A stretch of DNA of 64,000 nt from Candidatus Cloacimonadota bacterium (lineage in GTDB: Bacteria; Cloacimonadota; Cloacimonadia; Cloacimonadales; TCS61). This document shows, piece by piece, positions 49,048 through 58,866 of the stretch. The stretch is from positions 22,093 through 86,092 of the forward strand of contig JABIME010000102.1 of assembly GCA_018654125.1 (NCBI GenBank). Reading direction: 5' to 3'. Under the pieces are notes generated by a model. The model was not told the origin of the DNA. It made no database searches and saw nothing but the letters and a program-made list of their open reading frames with translations. Numbering within the stretch: position 1 is the stretch's first letter; each line of letters starts with the position of its first letter. A program made the translations under genes and the position numbers.

Positions 49048-50181
49048 TTATTTCATCAATATCATCTTCCTGAATGCTTGAGTTTCTCCATTTTGTGTAA
49101 GTACAGCGTAATAAATTCCAGATGAAACTGGTTGGTTATTTTGGTTCATTCCTTTCCAAACAACTGAATTCTGCTCTTCATCAACTTCACTTAGGATGAT
49201 ATCGAATTCTTTTACTTTCTGACCTCTAATATTATAAATATCAATTCGTGCATTTTCGCGCAAATTATAGGTTTCAAAAGAAATAGTTGTCGTTGGATTA
49301 AATGGATTAGGATAGTTATTCAATTGAGAAGAAATATATGGAATGGATTCATCATATGCACTAACCGGATTATCTAGCTGAACAAAGCTAACTGAGTTAT
49401 CATTGAAATTAGGAACTGCCAGTATATTGTTAGTTGGATTTATGTATATATCTGCAGGATCGATAAAGCCACTAGCAGCTAACTCAATATTATTGTTAAT
49501 GTTGTTCCCAACAAATTTATAAACAGCATCTGTGTGCCAAGATGAGATATAGATATTTCCCTGAATATCACGTGCTAATCCATCTAGAGAATATATATTT
49601 GGATAAAGCAGAAACTCAGTTTCTGCAGTTTCTACATCAAAAGAATGAATCATAGCAACGCTGCCGTTATGACCGCAAACAATCATTCTGTTAAATTCTT
49701 CATCAAATATCATGCCGTTAGGAGCGATGATCCCATAATCAATGAACAGCTCATAAGTAAATAACTCAGTATCTACTTTAAAGATTTGATTCCCCCAATA
49801 ATCTGAGACAAAGAGATTCCCATTCAGATCAAAATCAATATCGTTGAGTAGTGCAGCTTCGGGGATGTTAACGAGTCCAATAATGTTACCGCTTGCCAGA
49901 TCAAACATTGCCACACCATCGCTTGAGGCTGCGAATAGATTATCTCCATGAATTTTTAAACCAACAGTAGAATTTAAAATATCAGAAAATATTGAATGTT
50001 CTCCTGCTGAATCTATAATTATTATCTCACCTGAAGCATAATTAGAAACCAGCCATTGTTCATTAACATGATCCCATGTAACACTCTCCGGTTGATTCAA
50101 TAAATTTTGTGCAAATAAAATTCCACCTGAACATAACAAGATCAGCATAATTAAAGTTGAGTTAAAAAGTACATTTTTCAT
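49048..50181 (-). CDS. Secreted beta-propeller protein with C-terminal FlgD/Por-type sorting domain
   Basis: The 377-residue protein has a signal peptide (MKNVLFNSTLIMLILLCSGG, continuing to about residue 25). A six-bladed-type propeller follows (about 30-275), with NHL/SMP-30-like repeats such as DLNGNLFVSDYWGNQIFKVD and DIQGNIYISSWHTDAVYKFV. The C-terminal domain (about 288-377) starts with NNYPNPFNPTTTISFE and continues with IDIYNIRGQKVKEF and GIYYAVLTQNG. This domain is found at the end of secreted and surface proteins in FCB bacteria, where it is used in type IX-type sorting or as a FlgD-like Ig fold. It is 41 bp downstream of a permease and closes the transcription unit that begins at 58585. 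Ligand or enzymatic role is unknown. Confidence 0.85.
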   Translation of the reverse strand: MKNVLFNSTLIMLILLCSGGILFAQNLLNQPESVTWDHVNEQWLVSNYASGEIIIIDSAGEHSIFSDILNSTVGLKIHGDNLFAASSDGVAMFDLASGNIIGLVNIPEAALLNDIDFDLNGNLFVSDYWGNQIFKVDTELFTYELFIDYGIIAPNGMIFDEEFNRMIVCGHNGSVAMIHSFDVETAETEFLLYPNIYSLDGLARDIQGNIYISSWHTDAVYKFVGNNINNNIELAASGFIDPADIYINPTNNILAVPNFNDNSVSFVQLDNPVSAYDESIPYISSQLNNYPNPFNPTTTISFETYNLRENARIDIYNIRGQKVKEFDIILSEVDEEQNSVVWKGMNQNNQPVSSGIYYAVLTQNGETQAFRKMILMK

Positions 50182-50222
50182 TTTAATCCCCCATTTTTTA
50201 TATTACAAAATTATATAATATA

Positions 50223-52631
50223 CTACTCATACCTAATGCTCTCAATTGGATTTGAAGCTGCGCTGCGAATAACCGTATAGCCAATTGTAATGAGAGATAT
50301 TAACAAGGCAAGTCCGCTGCCTAATAAGAAAACATCTATTCTAACTTCAATTTTATATGGGAAGTTCATGAGCCATTTATTTACCAGGAAGTAACTCACA
50401 GGCCAGGCTATAACATTAGCAATAACCACTAATTTGAAAAACTCTGAAGAGATATTCTTAACAATACCCGGAATGGAAGCTCCCAGTATTTTGCGAATTC
50501 CAATTTCCTTTCTACGTTGTTCGGCTGTGTAGAATGTAAGACCTAAAAGTCCGATACAGGCAATAAAGATAGCGATTGAGGAAAAGAAGGAGATCACCCG
50601 GTAAGATTTCTCTTCGGCTTTGTAAAGGTTATCTATTTTCTCATTAAGGAAAATGTAATCAAACGGGTGCTCCGGGTATAGTTCTTCCCAAACTCCTTTT
50701 ATGCTCTTCATGGTTTCAGGAATGTTTTGAGAACTCAATTTAATTGAGACCTCTTTAAAAAGCCCCTGCCAGCGCATTAACAAAAGTGGAGACACTTCAG
50801 ATTTCATTGACTTGAAATGAAAGTCTTTTACCACTCCAATAATCTCTGGCTTATAGCGACCATCTCTATTTCCAAACGCTATTGTATAGCTGTTCCCCAG
50901 TGCTTCTTCATTTGATGCAAATCCCAATTGTTTTACGGTAGCTTCGTTAACTACTGTTAAGTTTCTAAAATCTCCACCTTCCATATCAGAGAGTCTTTTC
51001 CCAGCCAACAGAGGAATCTCATAAAAATCCAAATAATCCTCATCAATAGATTTAATAGCAATGTTAAAATTATGCTCTTCATTTGCCAAATCTGGAATAA
51101 TGAAGGTTCCATATCCGCTATCCATAACTGGAACTCCCAAACTAGCAGATGTAGCTGTAACCCCAGGAATAAGTTCTAGCTCTCTCTTTATAACATCATA
51201 ATTTCTGCCGATTCTAGTTGGTGTTTTAAGAATAAGAACCTGATCCTTTTCAAATCCCATATCGAAGTTTCGCATGAAACTGGTTTGCTGGTTAATAATA
51301 ATCGTGATTATGATAAGTGAAATAGAAATGGTAAATTGGAAAAGAACTAACCCTCTCCGTAGCAGATTTGATCCCGAAGAACTCTTTCCAATATTTCCTT
51401 TCATAACCCTAGAAGGTTGATATTTTGTTAACACAAAAGCAGGATACATTCCGGCAATAATTCCGATTAGCAAAGTTGAGACTATTACTATTAGCAGGAT
51501 AATAGGGTAAGAGAAAATATTGTAGATTAGCTCTGTTCCTATTAGTTGTTCGAAAAAAGTTTGGCTTAGTTCTGTCATAACCAGGGCAATTCCTAAAGCG
51601 ATAAATGTTACCATAATAGATTCACCTAAAAATTGTCCAATAAGCTGCCCTTTATATGCTCCGAAGACCTTTCTCACTCCAATTTCTCTGGCTCTTTTTA
51701 TGGCTCTGGAAGTAGTTAGATTTATAAAATTTATACAGGCTAGAATTAATATAAACAGAGCAATAGAACCCAGCATAAGCACGTTCTTTATCGAACTGTG
51801 AACATTAACATCATCATCACCTTCAGAATGTAGATGAATAGACTCTATAGGTTGCAACTCGACACCGTGCTTTGTGATACTATCTGTTTCTTTTTTTTGG
51901 GTTAAAAAGATACCACATTTTTCTTGAAATAGCTCAATATTAGTCTCCTGATGAAGCATCACATAGGTAAAAGACCCAAAGGTTCCATGCCAGTTTTCCA
52001 ACCAAGATGCTTTAGAGAGATTAATTAGGCAACTATAGGTTATAACAATGTCAAAAGTGAAATGGGAGTTAATAGGAACATCTTCAATTACTCCAACTAC
52101 CTCGAGATCCAGTTTGTCATTATATTTGATCACCTTACCCACTGGTGATTCTTCCCCGAAGTATTTCTGTGCTAGATTATGGGATATAACTGCAGTGTTC
52201 TTTGTTTTTAGAAACTCATCATGGTTGCCCATAATGGTGTTGTAGCTGAACATCTCAAAAAAATCTTCATCGGCAAAAATCACATCTTCTTCATAGAACT
52301 TTTTATCATCAAAAACCAACAGGTTCTCACTGGAAAAATATACTCGTGTCACCTTATCAAGTTCAGGAAACTTCTGTTTTATTGCTGGAGCAATCCGGGC
52401 GGACGATTGCAATAGGCTATAATTCCCAGCTGGATCTGTGGTGTGTGTAGTAAGACGATATAACCTATCTCTGTTTACATGAAAATTATCATAACTGAAA
52501 TCCTGCCAGATGTATAAACCTACTAAAATACACGCTGTTAATCCCAAAGCCAATCCAAAGATATTAATAATCGAATAGGTTTTTCGTTTGATAATATTAC
52601 GATAAGCAATTTTTAGATAATTTTTAAACAT
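50223..52631 (-). CDS. MacB/FtsX-type ABC permease (array member 10), divergent
   Basis: This 802-residue permease has coupling motifs KRAREIGVRKVFGAYKGQLI and RRKEIGIRKILGASIPGIV. It stands apart from the others: its second periplasmic domain has neither the PG nor the tryptophan patch but a VPVMDSGYGTFIIPD stretch. In the C-terminal block ANVIAWPVSYFLVNKWLMNF replaces the usual WLQNFAYR. It ends NPIESIRYE. It is flanked by two exported proteins, the propeller 41 bp downstream and the retropepsin-like protein 20 bp upstream, an arrangement not seen for other members. Confidence 0.94.
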   Translation of the reverse strand: MFKNYLKIAYRNIIKRKTYSIINIFGLALGLTACILVGLYIWQDFSYDNFHVNRDRLYRLTTHTTDPAGNYSLLQSSARIAPAIKQKFPELDKVTRVYFSSENLLVFDDKKFYEEDVIFADEDFFEMFSYNTIMGNHDEFLKTKNTAVISHNLAQKYFGEESPVGKVIKYNDKLDLEVVGVIEDVPINSHFTFDIVITYSCLINLSKASWLENWHGTFGSFTYVMLHQETNIELFQEKCGIFLTQKKETDSITKHGVELQPIESIHLHSEGDDDVNVHSSIKNVLMLGSIALFILILACINFINLTTSRAIKRAREIGVRKVFGAYKGQLIGQFLGESIMVTFIALGIALVMTELSQTFFEQLIGTELIYNIFSYPIILLIVIVSTLLIGIIAGMYPAFVLTKYQPSRVMKGNIGKSSSGSNLLRRGLVLFQFTISISLIIITIIINQQTSFMRNFDMGFEKDQVLILKTPTRIGRNYDVIKRELELIPGVTATSASLGVPVMDSGYGTFIIPDLANEEHNFNIAIKSIDEDYLDFYEIPLLAGKRLSDMEGGDFRNLTVVNEATVKQLGFASNEEALGNSYTIAFGNRDGRYKPEIIGVVKDFHFKSMKSEVSPLLLMRWQGLFKEVSIKLSSQNIPETMKSIKGVWEELYPEHPFDYIFLNEKIDNLYKAEEKSYRVISFFSSIAIFIACIGLLGLTFYTAEQRRKEIGIRKILGASIPGIVKNISSEFFKLVVIANVIAWPVSYFLVNKWLMNFPYKIEVRIDVFLLGSGLALLISLITIGYTVIRSAASNPIESIRYE

Positions 52632-52651
52632 TTGTTACTCCTTAACAGTTA

Positions 52652-53641
52652 TCACTTAAATGGAATACTAAAATTATTATTTGGAACAATATATAGTTTG
52701 TAATTCAAATAATCAAAGGTGACATTAAATTTCATTAACAAGGGAAGCCCGATTACACCTAGGTTTTCAGGATGGATCCTTGAAGTATTCTTATCTCCAA
52801 AGATTGCGGTGAGATCATCAAATTGGTATTTTCCAATTTTCATACTGCTGATCTTCCCACTAAACTCGGTAGATTTCCCTTGTGCTCCATAACTTTGAGT
52901 TTCTTTTGCATCTTCTGGTGGTTCAATATTGTGTTCACTGTTCAAGGCAATTTTTATTGGATAGACTCCACCAAAATCAATATCAATATTGTTACTGTAA
53001 GTTTTGTCATCAAGTGTTGTAAGAGTAAATGGAATTGCATGAGTACCGGTATCATTTTCATGTATATCTAATTCGCAACCCTCTCCTGAATATTTAAATT
53101 GCTTAGGATCATGAAGAATTACTTCGTTTTTAATGAAGTCGAACTCAACAATGAAATGCTTGAAAAAAGTATTGCATAATTGTCCATCAGTTCCGGGAAA
53201 CATCCGGGCAAATCCTGCAGCAGGTGGAGAAACTAAAACAGGTTGTTCAAAAAAAGTTATATCTTTGAATTTTAATGTTAGATTTTCGGATGTATAAGCC
53301 TCAGTCGGATCGCCCTCACCGGCTCCACCAATCGATCCTTCCTCAATAGGCTTTAACTTAAGCTCATCAACTAATGAAGAGCCAAACAGCCAAACCTGAT
53401 CCCATAGTATTCCATTATCTATCATCAATGTTGCTTTTTTACCATTAATTTCTAAATCCAACAATGGCTTTCCATTATGCATTTCAAAAGGAATTTTAAT
53501 CGGAAGATTGGCATCTGCATGAATTTTAAAACTACCCGGACCTGTGTTTTTTAACGTATCTGATTCTATTGCATTTTGGGCATTCAAGATAAAACCTCCT
53601 AAGGAAAGTATAGCTATTATTAGATAGATTATTTTTTTCAT
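52652..53641 (-). CDS. Exported retropepsin-like (aspartic-protease-fold) protein with altered active-site motifs
   Basis: This 329-residue protein has a signal peptide (MKKIIYLIIAILSLGGFILN). Two aspartic-protease-like halves follow, the first with the beta-hairpin KPLLDLEINGKKATLMIDNG and D75-N76-G77 where D-T/S-G is normal, the second with IDFGG (D222-F223-G224). Near the end, LGVIGLPLLMKFNVTFDY (about 295-312) is the usual hydrophobic-Gly segment before the C-terminal strand of such proteins. Both aspartates are kept, but Thr/Ser is lost in both, so protease activity is doubtful and binding is possible. It lies between permeases 10 and 11 in the 58585 unit and would be periplasmic. Confidence 0.78.
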   Translation of the reverse strand: MKKIIYLIIAILSLGGFILNAQNAIESDTLKNTGPGSFKIHADANLPIKIPFEMHNGKPLLDLEINGKKATLMIDNGILWDQVWLFGSSLVDELKLKPIEEGSIGGAGEGDPTEAYTSENLTLKFKDITFFEQPVLVSPPAAGFARMFPGTDGQLCNTFFKHFIVEFDFIKNEVILHDPKQFKYSGEGCELDIHENDTGTHAIPFTLTTLDDKTYSNNIDIDFGGVYPIKIALNSEHNIEPPEDAKETQSYGAQGKSTEFSGKISSMKIGKYQFDDLTAIFGDKNTSRIHPENLGVIGLPLLMKFNVTFDYLNYKLYIVPNNNFSIPFK

Positions 53642-53722
53642 TTAGTTCTCCATTTTATTATTAAATTTTTTACTTCGCAAACTAGTTTTATAATTATTTT
53701 GCTTTGCAAAGTTGATTTATTA

Positions 53723-56137
53723 CTATTCATATTTTAACGCCTGAACAGGATTTGAAATTGCTGTTTTAACTGTTTGATAGGCTATTGTGAGTGTTGCAAT
53801 AAACGACACAATTACTGCAGATAGAAGCAAAACCCAAAAAGATATTGAAATACGATAAGCAAAACTTTGAAGCCATGAATTCATAATAAAATATATTACT
53901 GGAATCGCAATGAGAACAGATATTCCTACAAGTTTTAAGAAATCCTTTGCTAATAGTGAAACAATACTACTCACGGAAGCACCCATTACCTTTCTCACTC
54001 CAATTTCCTTTGTTCTCTGAATTGCACTAAACGATGATAAAGCGAACAACCCCATACAGGCAATAAGAATAGCTAATCCGCTAAAGACCCCAAAGACTTT
54101 CCCAAATTGAATATCCTTTGTATACTGTTTGTTAAAATGATCATCCAGAAAAAAGTAATCGAAAGGATTACCAGGTAGGATATCTTCCCATACTTGCTCT
54201 ATCTGTGATATTGTGCTTTGCAAATTCCCAGTTGAAACTTTCATAGAGAAAAATCTACTTCGATTAAGCACAAGAGGAAAGGCCAATGGTATTACATTTG
54301 TTTTTAAAGACATTTGATTAAAATTCTCTATAACACCCATCACGCACAAGCTATCGCGACTAATATAGATAGTTTTCCCAATAATATCTTGAGGGTTAGA
54401 ATATCCATATCTCTTTACTGCTGCTCTGTTCACGATCGCTTCAGTTCTACTCTCTTTTAAATCTGGAGTAAAACTAGATCCTGCTAGTAGTGGAAGGCTG
54501 AATGATTCAAGGAAATTATGATCTATTCCTACTAAATACATCACTTCACTTTCTTCTCGAACTTGATCTTCACTATAACTTCCCTGACCCCAGAATATTT
54601 CAACTCCTGGTACATTAGAAGAAGCTGTGAATGATTTTATATTTGCTAAAGATGTAACTTCCTGTTTAAAGGTCTCAATTGTGGTTACACTTAAAGAGTC
54701 ACTCGCAAACACGCTAGGTCCATTTAGTACAAGTGTTTGATCTATATCGATTCCCAATTTTTGATTTTGTAGGTAATTCATCTGATTAAAAACAATAATA
54801 GTTCCGGCTATAAGCACTACAGAAATCGAAAACTGGAAAACAACCAATATTTTGCGCATTAAGCTTCCTCTTGAACTTCTTATCCATGCTCCCTTTAAAA
54901 CGATTACAGGTTTGTAGGAGGATAGTACAAAAGCAGGATACAATCCCGATAAAACTGAACCAATAATAAATATAACAGCCAACCAGATCCACATTCCAGA
55001 ACTAATCAGATTGGATGCTGTCATATTTGAACCGGTCAGGTTTTTAAAGAAGGGTACTGTTAATTCCATTAATACAAAAGCAATGACTAAAGCTATTATA
55101 TTTATAAGAAAAGATTCTATTAAAAATTGCTTGATAAGTGTTGATTTATTGGCTCCTGAAACTTTTCTGATGCCCACTTCTTTAGCACGCTCTAATGCTT
55201 TTGATGTAGATAAATTAATATAATTTACCCATGCAATAACTAAGATAAACAGTGCAATTATCGTTAAGAATCTTACAGCTGATCCATCACCGTTTTCTGC
55301 TGGTTCAGATTCTTGCAGCAGATCAGAATATAAATGGATACTTGCAAGAGGTTGTAATGGAAACTCATATTTGACATCATATTTTCTCCATTCTTCTCCC
55401 TTCTCATTTTCCAACCAGGCATCAAATTTCTTATCAAAATCTTTATGATCGGCTCCATCTGCCAAAACAACATAAGTATTGAAATCATACCAGCCCCATG
55501 CCGTATCAACCTCTTCTCCCCAAATTTCTCGTAATGTATCGTGTGAGATTAAGAAAGTAAATTTAATATGAGAATTTTCAGGTACATCAACACAAACACC
55601 TGTTACTACAAAATCCATATCTCCATCCCAAGTTATGGTTTTGCCGATTGGATCTTCTTCACCAAAGAACCGTTTTGCTGTAGACTCTGTAATAACAGTT
55701 TTATTTGTACCTTCTAAAGCAGTTTTGGGGTCACCTTTAACAAGTGGGAAGGAAAGCATTTTTATGAATGATGGACTTACCGCCTGGATATCATCTTCAC
55801 GAAAGCTTTTTTCACCATAACTCATTATTCCATCAAGTGGCAAAGCACGACAATATTCTAATACTTCTGGGAAGTTATCTTTCATTGCAGGGCCAACAGC
55901 TGGCACTGCGGCAGCACATTCTACTATCAATTCACCATGTTTATAAATATTGAATTGAACACGATAAATATTTTCATAATTATCATGGAATTTATCAAAG
56001 CTGTTTTCGTAACTCACATATTGCATAATGATGATGCAAACAGCCATCCCAATTGCTAATCCAAGAATATTAATTAATGAAAATCCTTTGTGACGTACGA
56101 TGTTCCTATAAGCAATTTTTAGATAATTTCTGAACAT
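53723..56137 (-). CDS. MacB/FtsX-type ABC permease (array member 11)
   Basis: This 804-residue permease has coupling motifs ERAKEVGIRKVSGANKSTLI and QRTKEIGVRKVMGASVSSIV. The PG-class patch is SNVPGVEIFWGQGSYSED. The first FtsX helix ends in AWVNYINLSTSKAL, where most members have the ACINFxNLS version. It ends NPVQALKYE. It is the second gene of the unit that starts at 58585, 54 bp after the first. The 81-bp spacer after it is AT-rich and contains a weak possible relative of the intergenic repeat (GCTTTGCAAAGTTGATTT). Confidence 0.95.
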   Translation of the reverse strand: MFRNYLKIAYRNIVRHKGFSLINILGLAIGMAVCIIIMQYVSYENSFDKFHDNYENIYRVQFNIYKHGELIVECAAAVPAVGPAMKDNFPEVLEYCRALPLDGIMSYGEKSFREDDIQAVSPSFIKMLSFPLVKGDPKTALEGTNKTVITESTAKRFFGEEDPIGKTITWDGDMDFVVTGVCVDVPENSHIKFTFLISHDTLREIWGEEVDTAWGWYDFNTYVVLADGADHKDFDKKFDAWLENEKGEEWRKYDVKYEFPLQPLASIHLYSDLLQESEPAENGDGSAVRFLTIIALFILVIAWVNYINLSTSKALERAKEVGIRKVSGANKSTLIKQFLIESFLINIIALVIAFVLMELTVPFFKNLTGSNMTASNLISSGMWIWLAVIFIIGSVLSGLYPAFVLSSYKPVIVLKGAWIRSSRGSLMRKILVVFQFSISVVLIAGTIIVFNQMNYLQNQKLGIDIDQTLVLNGPSVFASDSLSVTTIETFKQEVTSLANIKSFTASSNVPGVEIFWGQGSYSEDQVREESEVMYLVGIDHNFLESFSLPLLAGSSFTPDLKESRTEAIVNRAAVKRYGYSNPQDIIGKTIYISRDSLCVMGVIENFNQMSLKTNVIPLAFPLVLNRSRFFSMKVSTGNLQSTISQIEQVWEDILPGNPFDYFFLDDHFNKQYTKDIQFGKVFGVFSGLAILIACMGLFALSSFSAIQRTKEIGVRKVMGASVSSIVSLLAKDFLKLVGISVLIAIPVIYFIMNSWLQSFAYRISISFWVLLLSAVIVSFIATLTIAYQTVKTAISNPVQALKYE

Positions 56138-56191
56138 TATAACTTCCTTCCTTCTCAGTCTATATTGTATTCCACAGATATGATTTCTGTT

Positions 56192-58585
56192 TTACTCATA
56201 TATCAGTGCATCAACTGGATTCGCATTAGCTGCTTTTATAGTGCGGAAACTTACAGTGAAGAGGGCAATTATAAGTGCAATAAACCCAGATATAATGAAT
56301 ACACCTAACCCAATTTCTGTGCGATAGGCAAAATTCTGAAGCCATTTATTCATTGTAAACCAGGTAATTGGCCATGCTACAATATTTGCAATAATCACTA
56401 GTCTTGTAAAATCTTTAGAAAGAAGCAAAATAATCTCTCCAACAGAAGATCCCATAACTTTGCGTACACCAATTTCTTTTATCCTTCTTTCTGTGGCGTA
56501 AGAAGCTAATCCGAATAATCCTAGACTTGCAATGACTATCGCCAAGAACGTGAAGTACATAAATGTTGTAGCCAGATTTCTTTCTTGTTTATGAATTTCA
56601 TTGAAATGCTCATCAAGAAAACTATAATCAAATGGCATATTGGGGAACATCTCCTTCCACTCATTTTCGATCTTATCAAGAACAGCAAACACATTTGTCG
56701 GTTCAATTCTTACTGAGATAAAATTCCTATAATCCGGAGCATAATTCAGGGTCATTGGCTCAATCTTGTCTCGTAATGGATTTACATGAAAATCTTCTAC
56801 AACTCCGATGATTGTTACGGGTACCATTTCATCATTTTCCTTAACAAAAGGATCTTTAAATGTTTTTCCTATCGGATCTTCCCAACCAACATCTTTCACC
56901 AGAGTTTCATTCACGATAACATTTCTTCCCTCATTCTCATATTCAGTTGAGAAATTTCTACCCTCTTTTAACTTTAAGCCAAATGTTTCTATGAATTCTG
57001 TATCAATTCCCATTGTTTTCATTAGCCAGGGTTTTTCTTCGCTAAAACCTTCAGGGAAAAAACCATGTCCTTCGCTCGCTCCTGCTCCGGGAAAATTTGA
57101 AGAAATTGAAACATTGGAAATTCCTGAAGTATTTTGCAGTTTCTCTTTTAAAACAACTGATTCTTCTTCCACGGCATCTCCGCGTAGTGTCATAACAAGA
57201 ACATGATCTTTATCAAACCCCAGTTTCTTATTTTGATAGTGCATTAGTTGTTTATTGATGATGCCTGTGCTGCAAATGAGAGTTATTGAAATAGTGAATT
57301 GGAATACTACTAAAATATTTCTGAGATAGGATTTTTTGTAACCGGATGTTACATTACCCTGTATAATTGAAATGGGATTTAAAGCAGACAAATAAATGGC
57401 CGGGTAGAATCCTGAAAGTAATGCCATTGTTAATAGGAATAGAATTCCGGTAGCAAATAACTTCCATTGTACAAGAAAATTGAATACGAGTTCTAATCCA
57501 ATTAATTTATTAAAAACAGGATGTAATATCTCAATCAATACTAACGAGATCAAAGCTGAGAATAGTGTTATGATCACTGATTCCAACAAAAATTGAGTGA
57601 TGAGTTTCTTCCTACCTGCACCAACGATTTTACGTACACCTATCTCTTTTGCACGTAAAGTATAATGCGCTGTTGTTAAGTTAATGAAGTTAATGTAAGC
57701 AATAATTAGAATAAATAGTGCAATTAAAGAAAAAACATAAACATAGGTTATGCTACCATCGTTACCATGATTATATGAGAGATCGGAATATAGATGAATG
57801 TCGGTAACTGATTCCAGATGAAGTAAAAATTCCATTCCGGTCGTTTCCAGATTAATTCCCATTTTCTCCATTGCCAGGTTATTAATTTTGCTTTCAAATG
57901 CTTCAGAATCAGTATCTTCTTTCAAGCGAATATAATTATAACCACTGAAAGAACCCCAGTTTTGTGGAATGTCCTCAACTTCAGGGCTATGAATAAGAGC
58001 ATTTAACTGTAAGTGAGAGTTAGTTGGGATATCTGTACAAACGCCTGTAACTGTAAGTTCCTGTGTATCATTTAATAATATTGTTTTACCAATAGGATCA
58101 TCATCATGAAAATATTTCTTTGCCAGAGTCTTAGTGAGAACTATGCTATTTGGTTCTGTGAGAACTTGTTCCTTCTCTCCTCTTAATAATTCGTAATCAA
58201 AAACTTTAAAAAAATCTGGAGTAGCAGAAGATATTGAGCTTTCAAAGAATTGTTTATCACCGAACTTCAAAACAGATTTATCACTTCCTCCAAAAACCAT
58301 TGTAGCTGCTTCTATCTCCGGATAATCTTGTTTCAAAGCTGCTGGCAATGCAGCCATTGAAACTGCATATTCAAGTGGTTGCCCTGCCAATGTTCCTCGA
58401 ACTACAACACGGTAAAGGTCTTTATAGTTCTTGTGAAATTTGTCGAAGCTGACTTCATTTATTATAAAAGAGGCAATAAGAAAACACACGGTAATACTTA
58501 TTGCCAGACCAAGGATATTTATTATTGATAACGTTCTATTCTTCCAGATATTTCTGAATGCGATCTTAAGATAATTTTTTAACAT
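56192..58585 (-). CDS. MacB/FtsX-type ABC permease (array member 12), first gene of a sigma-54 unit
   Basis: This 797-residue permease has coupling motifs LRAKEIGVRKIVGAGRKKLI and RRIKEIGVRKVMGSSVGEII. The PG-class patch is SNFPGAGASEGHGFFPEG. The N-terminus MLKNYLKIAFRNIWKNRTLS lacks the RHKGFSF version of most members. It ends NPVDALIYE. Its start is 39 bp from the -12 of a near-consensus sigma-54 promoter, and it heads the unit running through 53723, 52652, 50223 and 49048. Confidence 0.95.
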   Translation of the reverse strand: MLKNYLKIAFRNIWKNRTLSIINILGLAISITVCFLIASFIINEVSFDKFHKNYKDLYRVVVRGTLAGQPLEYAVSMAALPAALKQDYPEIEAATMVFGGSDKSVLKFGDKQFFESSISSATPDFFKVFDYELLRGEKEQVLTEPNSIVLTKTLAKKYFHDDDPIGKTILLNDTQELTVTGVCTDIPTNSHLQLNALIHSPEVEDIPQNWGSFSGYNYIRLKEDTDSEAFESKINNLAMEKMGINLETTGMEFLLHLESVTDIHLYSDLSYNHGNDGSITYVYVFSLIALFILIIAYINFINLTTAHYTLRAKEIGVRKIVGAGRKKLITQFLLESVIITLFSALISLVLIEILHPVFNKLIGLELVFNFLVQWKLFATGILFLLTMALLSGFYPAIYLSALNPISIIQGNVTSGYKKSYLRNILVVFQFTISITLICSTGIINKQLMHYQNKKLGFDKDHVLVMTLRGDAVEEESVVLKEKLQNTSGISNVSISSNFPGAGASEGHGFFPEGFSEEKPWLMKTMGIDTEFIETFGLKLKEGRNFSTEYENEGRNVIVNETLVKDVGWEDPIGKTFKDPFVKENDEMVPVTIIGVVEDFHVNPLRDKIEPMTLNYAPDYRNFISVRIEPTNVFAVLDKIENEWKEMFPNMPFDYSFLDEHFNEIHKQERNLATTFMYFTFLAIVIASLGLFGLASYATERRIKEIGVRKVMGSSVGEIILLLSKDFTRLVIIANIVAWPITWFTMNKWLQNFAYRTEIGLGVFIISGFIALIIALFTVSFRTIKAANANPVDALIYE

Positions 58586-58623
58586 TCTTCTTTTCCTCTA
58601 TCTATTAATTTATTACATAATAA

Positions 58624-58639
58624 GCAATTAATATGCCAA
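58624..58639 (-). promoter_or_regulatory. Sigma-54 (-24/-12) promoter of the 58585 permease unit
   Basis: Minus-strand TTGGCATATTAATTGCTTA is identical to the 48839 promoter over the core TTGGCATATTAATTGCTT. GG (58637-58636) and GC (58625-58624) are 10 bases apart. Confidence 0.9.
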
Positions 58640-58693
58640 TTGAGTAAGGATAAGATAAATAAGAAGATAGGTTGTAAACTAATGTGGTTAAAC

Positions 58694-58728
58694 GTCCGCA
58701 TGCGGACATCTGACGTTCTCATGCGGAC
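58694..58728. promoter_or_regulatory. Paired enhancer dyads upstream of the 58585 permease
   Basis: GTCC-N6-GGAC (58694-58707, part of the longer palindrome GTCCGCATGCGGAC) and GTTC-N6-GGAC (58715-58728) have centres 21 bp apart; the nearer is 76 bp from the -12 GC. This is the GC-richest and clearest instance of the motif. Confidence 0.85.
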
Positions 58729-58820
58729 ATGTTAATTTAATACAATATCTATTACTTTTCCTCTCAATTCAGGAAATGGAATCAGCTTAGAGATCATGTA
58801 CAAGAGAATCAAGAAGAGAT

Positions 58821-58856
58821 GACATCGTTTCTCCTTCCTTTCGAAGCTGATTTCTT
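58821..58856. repeat. Short intergenic repeat, partial copy
   Basis: GACATCGTTTCTCC, then TCGAAGCTGATTTCTT, matches both ends of the repeat unit, with a diverged middle. It lies next to a full copy in the spacer after the 58908 permease. Confidence 0.5.
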
Positions 58857-58866
58857 GAGAATTAAT

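Noticed and set aside
53690..53722. A further copy of the intergenic repeat after the 53723 permease
   Set aside because: Only loose similarity (GCTTTGCAAAGTTGATTT) is present, without the ATCGTTTTTG and GACGTCAAAAGCC blocks.
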